A stretch of DNA of 64,000 nucleotides from Streptomyces sp. NBC_00285 (GTDB lineage: Bacteria > Actinomycetota > Actinomycetes > Streptomycetales > Streptomycetaceae). A program made the position numbers and the translations under genes. The notes under the pieces were generated by a model that was given only the letters and a program-made list of their open reading frames with translations, ran no database searches and had not been told where the DNA came from. Where the stretch lies: assembly GCF_036174265.1 (NCBI RefSeq), contig NZ_CP108055.1, forward strand, positions 5,890,001 through 5,954,000. The letters run 5' to 3'. Below, piece by piece: positions 8,781 to 18,145 of this stretch (within the stretch, counting starts at the first letter, position 1; each line of letters opens with the position of its first letter).

Positions 8781-9380
8781 GTGAACAAGAAGCTTGCGGC
8801 CGCACTGTCCAGCGGTGCGGTACTGGTACTGACGCTGACGGCATGCGGTGGCAGCGAGGACAACAAGGAGCTCGACGCCTGGGCCAAGAAGGTCTGCGAT
8901 CTCGTGCCGGCCCAGAACAAGAAGATCACGGCGGCCTACGACGCGATCACCAAGGCGGCGGAGGACACCGAGAGCACCCCCGCGGAGCTCCAGAAGGCCG
9001 ACTCCCAGGCCTTCCAGGACCTGTCCGACGGCTACAAGGCGCGCGGCACGGTCATCCAGAACGCCGGTGCGCCTCCCGGTGCCGAGGACGGCGCGAAGAA
9101 GCTCCAGGAAGCCGTCAAGCAGCTCAACGCCCTCTCGGCGTCCTACGCCGACATGAAGACTCAGGTGGACGGGCTCAACACCAAGGACCAGGCGAAGTTC
9201 GCGACCGGCCTCAAGGACGTCTCGGCCCAGATGCAGAAGGTGGAGGCGCAGCGCCAGACGGCCCTCGCCGCGCTGAAGGAGCTGGAGTCCGGCGACACCA
9301 AGCAGGCGCTGGCCGACCAGCCGGGCTGCAAGCAGGTCTCCGCCTCCACCGGGGCGTCGGCCTCGGCCACCGGCAGCTGA
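8781..9380 (+). CDS. Small secreted lipoprotein, helical
   Basis: 199 aa. An N-terminal lipoprotein signal (MNKKLAAALSSGAVLVLTL then the lipobox LTAC, Cys22) predicts lipid anchoring at the outer face of the membrane. The mature part is rich in Lys, Ala, Asp and Gln and is likely a helical bundle or coiled coil (KKLQEAVKQLNALSASYADMK). One Cys pair remains (VCDLVP, PGCKQV). A Ser/Ala/Thr-rich tail ends the protein. The GTG start follows GGAAGGGA. I recognise the type as conserved next to hppA and topA in Streptomyces but know no function. Confidence 0.85.
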   Translation: MNKKLAAALSSGAVLVLTLTACGGSEDNKELDAWAKKVCDLVPAQNKKITAAYDAITKAAEDTESTPAELQKADSQAFQDLSDGYKARGTVIQNAGAPPGAEDGAKKLQEAVKQLNALSASYADMKTQVDGLNTKDQAKFATGLKDVSAQMQKVEAQRQTALAALKELESGDTKQALADQPGCKQVSASTGASASATGS

Positions 9381-9504
9381 CCGTCCGGGTGGGTACCCCG
9401 GGCCTCGTAGCTCCCGTGGGTACCCCGGGTCTCGTGGACCGAGCGGGCCCGCGAGTCGCTCCGTGGGGCGTTCCGACGGGGCGGGCGCGGGCCACAATGG
9501 GGGC

Positions 9505-11028
9505 GTGAGTACCTCCAGTCTGCCCGCGCTGCCCGCCGCCCCCGCCTCCGCCGGCCCCGACGCCACCGCCCGGCTGAGGGACGCCCTGCTCGGGGCTTCC
9601 TTCACCGCCGACGGGTTGCTCGAACTGCTCGGCGCTCCCGCGTACGCGGCCCTCGCGCGCAGCGAGACCGTGCCCGCGCTCCGGGCCACCCGCGGGGACA
9701 CCCCGCTGGAGGTCCTCGTCCGCCTGTTCCTCCTCCAGCAACCGGTGCCGCACACGCGCGTGGAGGGCGTTCTGCCCGTCGACGCGTGTCTGGAGAGCGG
9801 GTGGCTGGTGCGCGCGGGGGACGAGGTGGCCGCGACCGTGGACGTACGGCCGTACGGCGGACCCGGCGGCGAGGACTGGTTCATCGTGTCGGACCTGGGC
9901 TGTGCCGTCGGCGGCGCGGGGGGCATCGGCAACAGTGACGAGGGTGTCGTGCTCGGCGTGGGCGGTGCCTCCACGACGCTCGCAGGCATCACCGTGCGCA
10001 CACCCGTCGGTGCCGCCCTCGATCTCGGCACCGGCTCCGGGATCCAGGCTCTGCACGCGGCACAGCACGCCACGCGCGTGACGGCCACCGATCTCAACCC
10101 GCGCGCGCTGCACATCACCGCGCTCACCCTGGCGCTGTCCGGTGCCCCGGCGGCCGATCTGCGGGAGGGCTCGCTGTTCGAGCCGCTCAAGCAGGGGGAG
10201 ACGTACGACCTGATCGTGTCCAACCCGCCCTTCGTGATCTCGCCCCGCGCGCGGCTGACGTACCGCGACGGCGGGATGGGCGGGGACGATCTGTGCCGCT
10301 CGGTCGTTCAGGGGGCGGGGGAGCTGCTGAACGAGGGCGGGTTCGCGCAGTTCCTCGCCAACTGGCAGCACGTCGCGGGGGAGGACTGGCAGGACAGGCT
10401 CAGGTCGTGGGTGCCGCGCGGGTGCGACGCGTGGATCGTGCAGCGCGAGGTGCAGGACGTCACGCAGTACGCCGAGCTCTGGCTCAGGGACGCCGGTGAC
10501 CACCGGGGCGACCCGGCCGAGTACCAGGCGCTCTACGACGCCTGGTTGGACGAGTTCGAGGCGCGCAAGGTGAAGGCCGTGGGCTTCGGCTGGATCACCC
10601 TGCGCAGGACGGGTTCCGCCGTGCCCTCCATCACCGTGGAGGAGTGGCCGCACCCGGTCGAGCAGCCTCTCGGCGACACCGTCCGGGCGCACTTCGACCG
10701 CCTCGACTACCTGCGCGCCAACGACGACGCCGCCCTGCTGGAGGCCCACTTCACACTCGTGTCCGAGATCGTCCAGGAGCAGGTCGGGCTGCCCGGCGCC
10801 GAGGATCCGGAGCACGTGGTGCTGCGTCAGCACCGCGGGATGCGCCGGGCCACCAAGGTGGACACGGTCGGCGCGGGCTTCGCCGGCGTGTGCGACGGCT
10901 CGATGAGTGCCGGTCGCATCCTCGACGCGATCGCCCAGCTCATGGGCGAGGACCCGGTCATGCTGCGCGACCGTACGCCCGCGCAGATCCGGCTGCTGGT
11001 GGAGCAGGGGTTCCTGGAGCCGGCGTGA
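9505..11028 (+). CDS. Class I SAM-dependent methyltransferase (NPPF motif)
   Basis: 507 aa from the GTG at 9505; the frame is open further upstream to 9463 but VSTSSLPALP is the usual beginning. An N-terminal helical domain (residues 1-150) precedes a Rossmann methyltransferase: LDLGTGSGIQALHAAQ (motif I, about 172), ATDLNPRALHIT (motif II), and SNPPFVISP (motif IV). NPPF/NPPY methyltransferases modify a planar nitrogen in nucleic acid bases or protein Gln; the RsmC/RlmG/PrmC group is the nearest comparison. A C-terminal domain of about 200 residues follows. The exact substrate is not evident. Confidence 0.85.
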   Translation: MSTSSLPALPAAPASAGPDATARLRDALLGASFTADGLLELLGAPAYAALARSETVPALRATRGDTPLEVLVRLFLLQQPVPHTRVEGVLPVDACLESGWLVRAGDEVAATVDVRPYGGPGGEDWFIVSDLGCAVGGAGGIGNSDEGVVLGVGGASTTLAGITVRTPVGAALDLGTGSGIQALHAAQHATRVTATDLNPRALHITALTLALSGAPAADLREGSLFEPLKQGETYDLIVSNPPFVISPRARLTYRDGGMGGDDLCRSVVQGAGELLNEGGFAQFLANWQHVAGEDWQDRLRSWVPRGCDAWIVQREVQDVTQYAELWLRDAGDHRGDPAEYQALYDAWLDEFEARKVKAVGFGWITLRRTGSAVPSITVEEWPHPVEQPLGDTVRAHFDRLDYLRANDDAALLEAHFTLVSEIVQEQVGLPGAEDPEHVVLRQHRGMRRATKVDTVGAGFAGVCDGSMSAGRILDAIAQLMGEDPVMLRDRTPAQIRLLVEQGFLEPA

Positions 11029-11321
11029 CCTGCCGCCCCTGAGCGGCGGGCGCGGTGCCGTGGCCGTTGCCGGGTGGTGGGCGGCGGGGTGCGCTGCCGC
11101 GGGCGGGTGAGAGCAGGATCCGGGTGAGAACCCGGCGAGAATCGGACGGAATCCGTGACCGGCCCGGGGCGCGGGCCGGGCGGTCGGCCGGGAGCGGTCC
11201 GAGGGGTTCGCGGGCCGTGTCGGCCCGGCGTTCACCCGGGGTTCGCCTGGCCGCCGTCCGCGCGTGCCAGCCTCCATGGAAGGCGCACGCGCAGCCGGGA
11301 GAAAAAGGGGCACGGGGAACC

Positions 11322-11519
11322 ATGGAGAGCGGACCGGCGGTCTTCGCGGGAGTGGTGTTCGCCCTGTTCGGAGGAGGGCTGCTGGTGTGGACCGCGGCCT
11401 GTGTACGCCATCGCGAACCCGTCGCCCACGGTGTGAGTCCCGTCGCATCCGCGACCCTCGCGACCCTCGTCGCGCTCAGCACGCTGGCCCTCGCCGTATG
11501 GTGCTTCACCCGCCTCTAG
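11322..11519 (+). CDS. Small membrane protein with two transmembrane segments
   Basis: 65 aa from the ATG at 11322, preceded by GGGGCACGGGGAACC. Two hydrophobic segments (PAVFAGVVFALFGGGLLVW and ATLATLVALSTLALAVW) flank a short loop with CVRHREPVAHG. No known domain. It lies in the topA-upstream region and is likely a conserved hypothetical protein of Streptomyces. About 290 nt upstream of it (11029-11321) hold no gene I can support. Confidence 0.7.
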   Translation: MESGPAVFAGVVFALFGGGLLVWTAACVRHREPVAHGVSPVASATLATLVALSTLALAVWCFTRL

Positions 11520-11778
11520 GACGCCTGGCGGGAAGCCTCCGCGAGCAGCTCGACCGGTAATTGGGAGATCGCCCTCCGGATGAGCTCGAAAAGGCCGGTG
11601 AGGACTCCGGGCGGCAGGAATGGCGGTAGTCGGGTTACCGTTCGAGTGGCCGTTGTGGGCTTTTCCCGTTTGACACGGGGGCGGGATGTACCGTCACACT
11701 CCGCAGCGTCAGCATGACCCGACCCCGGGAACAAGGCCGGGGGAGACCCCCCAGTGTCGACCGGAGAGAAGAGCGAAG

Positions 11779-14610
11779 TTGTCCCCGACCAGCGAGACCG
11801 CAAAGGGCGGCCGCCGACTCGTCATCGTCGAGTCCCCTGCCAAGGCGAAGACGATCAAGGGCTATCTCGGCCCCGGATACGTCGTCGAGGCGAGCGTCGG
11901 GCACATCCGCGACCTCCCCAGCGGCGCCGCCGAGGTACCCGAGCAGTACACCGGTGAGGTGCGCCGCCTCGGAGTGGACGTCGACAACGACTTCCAGCCG
12001 ATCTACGTGGTCAACGCGGACAAGAAGGCCCAGGTCAAGAAGCTCAAGGACCTGCTGAAGGACTCCGACGAGCTCTTCCTCGCCACCGATGAGGACCGCG
12101 AGGGCGAGGCCATCGCGTGGCACCTCCAGGAAGTCCTCAAGCCCAAGGTCCCGGTCAAGCGGATGGTCTTCCACGAGATCACCAAGGCCGCGATCCAGGC
12201 CGCCGTCGCCAACCCGCGTGAGCTGAACCAGAAGCTGGTCGACGCCCAGGAGACCCGCCGCATCCTCGACCGTCTCTACGGCTACGAGGTTTCGCCGGTC
12301 CTGTGGAAGAAGGTCATGCCGAAGCTGTCGGCGGGCCGTGTCCAGTCCGTCGCGACCCGGCTCGTGGTGGAGCGGGAACGCGAGCGCATCGCTTTCCGTT
12401 CTGCTGAGTACTGGGACCTGACGGGGACCTTCGCGACCGGCCGCGCGGGGGACTCCTCGGACCCGTCGTCGCTGGTCGCCCGCCTCGCGGCCGTCGACGG
12501 CAGGCGCGTCGCACAGGGCCGCGACTTCGACTCCCTGGGACAGATCAAGAGCGCGAACACCCTCCACCTCGACGAGGCCAACGTCCGCGCCCTGGCCGCC
12601 GCCCTGGCGGACACCAGCTTCGCGGTCCGCTCGGTCGAGTCGAAGCCGTACCGCCGCTCGCCGTACGCCCCGTTCCGTACGACGACCCTTCAGCAGGAGG
12701 CCTCGCGCAAGCTCGGCTTCGGCGCGAAGGCGACCATGCAGGTGGCCCAGAAGCTGTACGAGAACGGCTTCATCACCTATATGCGTACGGACTCCACGAC
12801 CCTGTCGGAGACGGCGATCAACGCCGCCCGCGCCCAGGTCACCCAGCTGTACGGCGCCGACTACCTGCCGTCGGCCCCGCGCACGTACGCCGGGAAGGTC
12901 AAGAACGCCCAGGAGGCGCACGAGGCGATCCGCCCCTCGGGTGATCGTTTCCGCACCCCGGCCGAGACCAGCCTGACCGGCGACCAGTTCAGGCTCTACG
13001 AGCTGATCTGGAAGCGCACGGTCGCCTCCCAGATGAAGGACGCGGTCGGCAACTCGGTCACCGTGAAGATCGCCGGCACCGCCGCCGACGGCCGGGACGT
13101 CGAGTTCAGCGCTTCCGGCAAGACGATCACCTTCCACGGCTTCCTGAAGGCGTACGTCGAGGGCGCCGACGACCCGAACGCCGAACTGGACGACCGCGAG
13201 CGCCGCCTGCCCCAGGTGAACGAGGGCGACCCGCTGTCCGCCGAGGAGATCACGGTCGACGGGCACGCCACCAAGCCCCCGGCCCGCTACACCGAGGCCA
13301 GCCTGGTCAAGGAGCTCGAAGAGCGCGAGATCGGCCGCCCGTCGACGTACGCGTCGATCATCGGCACGATCCTCGACCGCGGTTATGTCTTCAAGAAGGG
13401 CACGGCACTCGTCCCGTCCTTCCTGTCCTTCGCCGTGGTCAACCTGCTGGAGAAGCACTTCGGCCGGCTCGTCGACTACGACTTCACCGCCAGGATGGAG
13501 GACGACCTCGACCGCATCGCCCGCGGCGAGGCCAAGTCCGTGCCGTGGCTCAAGCGCTTCTACTTCGGTGAGGGCCCCGCTGCCGGCCCCGCTGCGGGCG
13601 GCGCGGCCGACGCGGGCAACGGCGATGGGGACCACCTCGGCGGCCTCAAGGAGCTCGTGACCGACCTGGGCGCCATCGACGCCCGAGAGGTGTCGTCGTT
13701 CCCCGTGGGCAACGACATCGTGCTCAGGGTCGGCCGCTACGGCCCCTACATCGAGCGCGGCGAGAAGGACTCCGAGAACCACCAGCGGGCCGACGTGCCC
13801 GAGGACCTGGCACCGGACGAGCTCTCCGTCGAGCACGCCGAGGAACTGCTCGCCAAGCCGAGCGGCGACTTCGAGCTGGGCGCCGACCCGGAGACGGGCC
13901 GCCAGATCATCGCCCGCGACGGCCGCTACGGCCCGTACGTCACAGAGGTGCTCCCCGAGGGCACCCCGAAGACCGGCAAGAACGCGGTGAAGCCGCGTAC
14001 GGCCTCGCTGTTCAAGTCGATGGCCCTGGACACGGTGACCCTCGCGGACGCCCTCAAGCTGATGTCGCTGCCGCGTGTCGTCGGCGCCGACGCCGAGGGC
14101 CAGGAGATCACCGCGCAGAACGGCCGCTACGGCCCGTACCTGAAGAAGGGCACGGACTCGCGCTCGCTGCAGACCGAGGACCAGCTCTTCACGATCACCC
14201 TCCAAGAGGCGCTGGAGATCTACTCCCAGCCCAAGCAGCGCGGGCGGGCAGCCGCCAAGCCGCCGCTGAAGGAGCTGGGCGTGGACCCGGTCAGCGAGAA
14301 GCCGGTCGTGGTCAAGGACGGCCGCTTCGGGCCGTACGTCACCGACGGGGAGACCAACGCGACCCTGCGCTCCGGCGACAGTGTCGAGGACATCACCCCG
14401 GAGCGCGGCTTCGAACTGCTCGCCGAGAAGCGGGCGAAGACGCCCGCCAAGAAGACGGCGAAGAAGGCGCCCGCCAAGAAGGCCCCGGCCAAGAAGGCGA
14501 CGGCCGCGAAGAAGACGACCACGGCCGCGAAGAAGACGACGGCGAAGAAGACCACCGCCACCGCGACCGCGAAGAAGGCGGCGGCTTCGAAGGCGGCGTC
14601 CGAGGACTGA
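11779..14610 (+). CDS. topA: DNA topoisomerase I
   Basis: 943 aa from TTG 11779 (LSPTSETAKGGRRLVIVES), preceded by GGAGAGAAGAG; the frame is open further upstream but the conserved protein begins here. Type IA topoisomerase: Toprim domain with the metal motif ATDEDREGEAIAWH, and the active Tyr in FITYMRTDSTTL. The C-terminus has several copies of a small repeat (GRYGPYV/I at about 1735-1760, 1920, 2120 and 2310 nt into the gene) in place of the zinc fingers of E. coli TopA. It ends in a tail of AKK-rich repeats, which in actinobacterial TopA raises DNA binding and processivity. It relaxes negative supercoils and is essential. Confidence 0.96.
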   Translation: MSPTSETAKGGRRLVIVESPAKAKTIKGYLGPGYVVEASVGHIRDLPSGAAEVPEQYTGEVRRLGVDVDNDFQPIYVVNADKKAQVKKLKDLLKDSDELFLATDEDREGEAIAWHLQEVLKPKVPVKRMVFHEITKAAIQAAVANPRELNQKLVDAQETRRILDRLYGYEVSPVLWKKVMPKLSAGRVQSVATRLVVERERERIAFRSAEYWDLTGTFATGRAGDSSDPSSLVARLAAVDGRRVAQGRDFDSLGQIKSANTLHLDEANVRALAAALADTSFAVRSVESKPYRRSPYAPFRTTTLQQEASRKLGFGAKATMQVAQKLYENGFITYMRTDSTTLSETAINAARAQVTQLYGADYLPSAPRTYAGKVKNAQEAHEAIRPSGDRFRTPAETSLTGDQFRLYELIWKRTVASQMKDAVGNSVTVKIAGTAADGRDVEFSASGKTITFHGFLKAYVEGADDPNAELDDRERRLPQVNEGDPLSAEEITVDGHATKPPARYTEASLVKELEEREIGRPSTYASIIGTILDRGYVFKKGTALVPSFLSFAVVNLLEKHFGRLVDYDFTARMEDDLDRIARGEAKSVPWLKRFYFGEGPAAGPAAGGAADAGNGDGDHLGGLKELVTDLGAIDAREVSSFPVGNDIVLRVGRYGPYIERGEKDSENHQRADVPEDLAPDELSVEHAEELLAKPSGDFELGADPETGRQIIARDGRYGPYVTEVLPEGTPKTGKNAVKPRTASLFKSMALDTVTLADALKLMSLPRVVGADAEGQEITAQNGRYGPYLKKGTDSRSLQTEDQLFTITLQEALEIYSQPKQRGRAAAKPPLKELGVDPVSEKPVVVKDGRFGPYVTDGETNATLRSGDSVEDITPERGFELLAEKRAKTPAKKTAKKAPAKKAPAKKATAAKKTTTAAKKTTAKKTTATATAKKAAASKAASED

Positions 14611-14658
14611 GGTCCGGCGCGGTTTCTCCGTGCCGCTTGCGCAGGCTTCGCAAAACAA

Positions 14659-14689
14659 ACGCCCCGGCATCACTTTGGTGTCGGGGCGT
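14659..14689 (+). terminator. Stem-loop after topA
   Basis: ACGCCCCG and CGGGGCGT form an 8-bp outer stem, extended by imperfect pairing around a TTT loop, 48 nt after the topA stop. It also lies just ahead of the tmk start. Confidence 0.7.
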
Positions 14690-14744
14690 GCGCACGTGCG
14701 GACGCGCGCCCCGGGCTGTCGGTGGCTGCCGATAGGCTGAAAGC

Positions 14745-17700
14745 ATGACCTCCGCGGAGCAGCCAACGGCCCCTGACCCGGCCCCCGACGACGCCCTGGT
14801 CGCGGACTCCCGCGAGCGCGCCGTCCGCGCCCTGCTGCGCAGGCCCCAGCTCAAACGCCTGTGGAGCGCCCAGCTCGTCGGCGGAGTCGGTGACACCCTC
14901 GCACTTCTGGTGCTGGTGCTGCTGGCCCTCCAGACGGCGATCGCCGAGGGCTCGTTCGGCGGCGGCTACCGAGGCCTGGCGTTCGCAGTGGCGACCGTCT
15001 TCGGTACGCGCATCCTGGCGACGCTGCTCTTCGGCGCCGTCCTGCTCGGCCCGCTGACTTCGCTCACTTCGCACGAGGGCCCGCTCGACCGCCGCTGGAC
15101 CATGGTCGGTGCGGACGGATTCAGGGCCGCGCTGCTCATCGTCGCCCCGCTGTGGATCGACTGGATGCCGGACAACGCGCTGGCGATGCTCCTGGTGACC
15201 GCCTTCGTGACCGGTGTCGCCGAGCGCTTGTGGACCGTGTGCCGCGAGAGCGCGGCGCCCGCCCTGCTGCCGACTCCTCCGCCGGAGGGGGCGACGGTAC
15301 GGCCGCTGCCGGACCACCTGGACGCCCTGCGCCGCCTGTCCTTGCGTACGACCTTCGTGGTGATCCCGCTGGCCGGCGTCGCGCTCGTCGCAGCCGGTCT
15401 GCTCAACAACCTGCTGGGCTCCGGCATCGACTGGTTCGGCCAGCACCAGGCGGCCCTCGCCTCGTATGTCGCGGCCGGTCTGTTCGCCGCGTCCCTGTCG
15501 TTGCTGACCTTCCTGGAGCTGCCCGACACCCGCACCCCGCGCGCGCGTTCGCCGCTGGAGGGGCTGCGCCGGCCCAAGACGGGCACTGGCGTCGACAAGG
15601 GCCGCACCGGTGCGATCCCGCTGCTGGTGCCGGCCTGCGCGGCCGTCGCCGGGGCGATCGCGGCCGCCGTGGCCGCCGCCGTGCTGCACGCCAGGGACCT
15701 GGGCGGCGGCCCGGTGACGTACGGGCTGATGGTGTCGGCGCTGACCGGCGGCGTCGTGGTCGGTGTCCGTACCGCGCCCCGGGTGCTGGTCGCGCTGTCC
15801 CGGCGCCGGCTGCTCGCGCTGGCGATCGCCTTTACCGGCATCGCCCTGCTGGCTGCCGGGCTCGTCCCGGATCTCACCACCGTGCTGTTGATCGAGGTGC
15901 TGGCAGGCGTCGGCGCCGGCGTGGCCGCCAACACCGGGCACACGCTGCTCGACCAGGAGACCGAGGAATACCGGCGGGCGCGAACCACCGAGCACCTGCA
16001 CGCGGTCGTGCGGGTCAGTGTGGCGCTCGGCGCGCTGGTCGCGCCCGTGGTGGCCGCGGCGATCGGGCCGCACCGCCTGGAGAGCGGCAAGTTCGTGTTC
16101 GCGCACGGCGGCGCCGCGTTCGTCCTGATGCTGGTCGGCGCGCTGCTGCTGCCGGTCGCCGCGGTGGTGCTGGCCAAGGTCGACGACCGGTCCGGCGTAC
16201 CGCTCAGGCACGACCTGCGGGACGCGCTGCTCGGCGGCGACGACCCGGTGACGGTGCCGGCCGACGGCGGCTTCTTCATTGCCCTGGAGGGCGGCGACGG
16301 GGCCGGGAAGTCCACTCAGGCCGAGGCGCTCGCCGAGTGGATCCGGGACAAGGGGCACGAGGTCGTGGTGACGCGCGAGCCGGGGGCGACCCCGGTGGGC
16401 AAGCGGCTGCGGTCGATCCTGCTGGACGTGTCGAGCGCGGGCCTGTCCCACCGCGCGGAGGCGCTGCTCTACGCGGCGGACCGCGCGGAGCACGTGGACA
16501 CCGTGGTCAGGCCCGCGCTGGAGCGCGGCGCGGTCGTGGTCTCCGACCGGTACATCGACTCCTCGGTCGCGTACCAGGGCGCCGGGCGCGACCTGTCCCC
16601 GACGGAGATCGCCCGCATCAACCGCTGGGCGACGGACGGTCTGGTGCCGCATCTGACCGTCCTGCTGGACGTGTCCCCGGAGATCGCCCGCGAACGCTTC
16701 ACCGAGGCGCCGGACCGGCTTGAGTCGGAGCCGGCGGAGTTCCACGCGCGTGTGCGGTCCGGGTTCCTCACCCTGGCGGCCTCCGACCCCGGCCGGTACC
16801 TGGTCGTGGACGCGGGACAGGAACCCGAGGCCGTCTCCACCGTCGTACGGCATCGGCTCGACCAGATGCTGCCGCTGTCCGAACAGGAGATACGGCAGCA
16901 GGAGGAAGCCCGGCGCAAGGCCGAGGAAGAGGCGCGCCGCAAGGCCGAGGAAGAGGCCGCGCGCAAGGCCGAGGAGGAGCGCCTGGAGCGTGAGCGCCAG
17001 GAGCAACTCGCCCGGCTGAAGGCCGAGGAGGAGGAGCGCAAGCGGCGCGAGCTGGAGGAGGCCCAGCGCCGCGAGGCCGAGCGGCAGGCGGAGGAGGCAC
17101 GACTGCGTGCCGAGGAAGCGCGCAGGCGGGCTGAGGAGGAGCGGGCTCGTCTCCTCGCCGAGGAGAAGGCGCGCGCCGAGGAAGAGGCACGGCGCAAGGT
17201 CCAGGAAGAGGCCGCCCGTAAGCGGGCCGCGGAGGAGGCGCGCCTGCGTGCCGAGGCCGAGGAACGGCGGGTGGAGAAGCAGCGCAAGGCCGAGGCGGCG
17301 TTGCTGCGGGCCGAGGAGGCTCGTCGGCTCGCCGAGTCCGCGGCCGCGGCGGCGGAGGCGGGACCGAAGCAGGCAGCCACTCCGGCGGCCGGGCTGGATG
17401 CGGCGACCGTGCCCACGCCTGTCGTGACGCCGACGAACGCGTCGGGCGGGCCGGTGGACGAGACGGCTGTGCTGCCTCGCATTCGGATGAACAAGGGGGA
17501 CGGTGACGGGCACGGGGGTGAGTCCGGCACTGGCTCCGCCTCCGGCTCCGGTGGCGCCGACTCCGAGGTGACGACCGAGCTTCCGCAGCCGCCCGTACCT
17601 CCGGGTGCGGCGGAAGAGACCGCGGTGCTGCGGCCCGTGCCTCCCGGCTCCGCCGATGAGACGGCCGTGCTGCCGCCTGTGCCGCCGGGCTCCGCTGACG

Positions 17701-17990
17701 AGACCGCGGTGCTTCCCCCCGTGCCGTCGAACGCCGCGGACGAGACGGCCGTGCTGCCTCCGGTGACCGGGGACGGGCCCGCGGATCGGGTGCCGCCGGG
17801 GTACTTCCGGGACGCCGAGCGGACGCGGGAGTTGCCGCAGGTCGACGCGGAGGGGACGCCTCGGCGCAGGGCCCGGTCGGACTGGGCCGAGGAGACGCCG
17901 CTGGACGACCTGCCGTCGCTGGCGGACGAGTTGCTCGGCCCGCACGACGACGACTATGGGGACGACCGGGGTCGGCGTCGGGGGCGGTAG
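14745..17990 (+). CDS. tmk: MFS-like membrane domain fused to thymidylate kinase, with long coiled-coil tail
   Basis: 1081 aa. Residues about 30-500 form a transporter-like domain with ten or more hydrophobic segments (QLVGGVGDTLALLVLVLLAL at the start). Residues about 510-715 are a complete dTMP kinase: P-loop EGGDGAGKSTQAEAL, TREPGATPVG, and DRYIDSSVAYQGAGR. The kinase turns dTMP into dTDP. Then about 140 residues of charged coiled coil (repeats of EEARRKAEEEA) and a Pro-rich tail with five near-repeats of DETAVLPPVPPGSA. The whole fusion is usual for Streptomyces. What the membrane part carries is unknown. Confidence 0.93.
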   Translation: MTSAEQPTAPDPAPDDALVADSRERAVRALLRRPQLKRLWSAQLVGGVGDTLALLVLVLLALQTAIAEGSFGGGYRGLAFAVATVFGTRILATLLFGAVLLGPLTSLTSHEGPLDRRWTMVGADGFRAALLIVAPLWIDWMPDNALAMLLVTAFVTGVAERLWTVCRESAAPALLPTPPPEGATVRPLPDHLDALRRLSLRTTFVVIPLAGVALVAAGLLNNLLGSGIDWFGQHQAALASYVAAGLFAASLSLLTFLELPDTRTPRARSPLEGLRRPKTGTGVDKGRTGAIPLLVPACAAVAGAIAAAVAAAVLHARDLGGGPVTYGLMVSALTGGVVVGVRTAPRVLVALSRRRLLALAIAFTGIALLAAGLVPDLTTVLLIEVLAGVGAGVAANTGHTLLDQETEEYRRARTTEHLHAVVRVSVALGALVAPVVAAAIGPHRLESGKFVFAHGGAAFVLMLVGALLLPVAAVVLAKVDDRSGVPLRHDLRDALLGGDDPVTVPADGGFFIALEGGDGAGKSTQAEALAEWIRDKGHEVVVTREPGATPVGKRLRSILLDVSSAGLSHRAEALLYAADRAEHVDTVVRPALERGAVVVSDRYIDSSVAYQGAGRDLSPTEIARINRWATDGLVPHLTVLLDVSPEIARERFTEAPDRLESEPAEFHARVRSGFLTLAASDPGRYLVVDAGQEPEAVSTVVRHRLDQMLPLSEQEIRQQEEARRKAEEEARRKAEEEAARKAEEERLERERQEQLARLKAEEEERKRRELEEAQRREAERQAEEARLRAEEARRRAEEERARLLAEEKARAEEEARRKVQEEAARKRAAEEARLRAEAEERRVEKQRKAEAALLRAEEARRLAESAAAAAEAGPKQAATPAAGLDAATVPTPVVTPTNASGGPVDETAVLPRIRMNKGDGDGHGGESGTGSASGSGGADSEVTTELPQPPVPPGAAEETAVLRPVPPGSADETAVLPPVPPGSADETAVLPPVPSNAADETAVLPPVTGDGPADRVPPGYFRDAERTRELPQVDAEGTPRRRARSDWAEETPLDDLPSLADELLGPHDDDYGDDRGRRRGR

Positions 17991-18145
17991 CGGCCGTCTT
18001 CCGGGTGCGGGCTCGTCGTGGCGGATCGCGCAGTTCCCCGCGCCCCGTCGGTCCGCAGCCGACAACCGGCCGTCGGCTCGTTGTCAGTGGCCGCCTCCAC
18101 AATGGACTGCGTAGCGCGACACATGACGAAAGGGCGGCGTGACCC

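Noticed and set aside
11635..14766. 1043-codon antisense open frame across topA
   Set aside because: Low-complexity Leu/Arg/Gly sequence without motifs, wholly opposite a conserved topoisomerase.
17500..17780. Repeats in the tmk 3' end as a CRISPR-like array
   Set aside because: They are in-frame coding repeats of DETAVLPPVPPGSA-type sequence without spacers; no cas genes occur in the window.
14670..18065. 1131-codon open frame on the minus strand opposite the MFS-Tmk gene
   Set aside because: It mirrors the plus-strand gene through high third-position GC; its product is Arg/Gly/His/Gln-rich with no domain, while the plus frame has a clear dTMP kinase.
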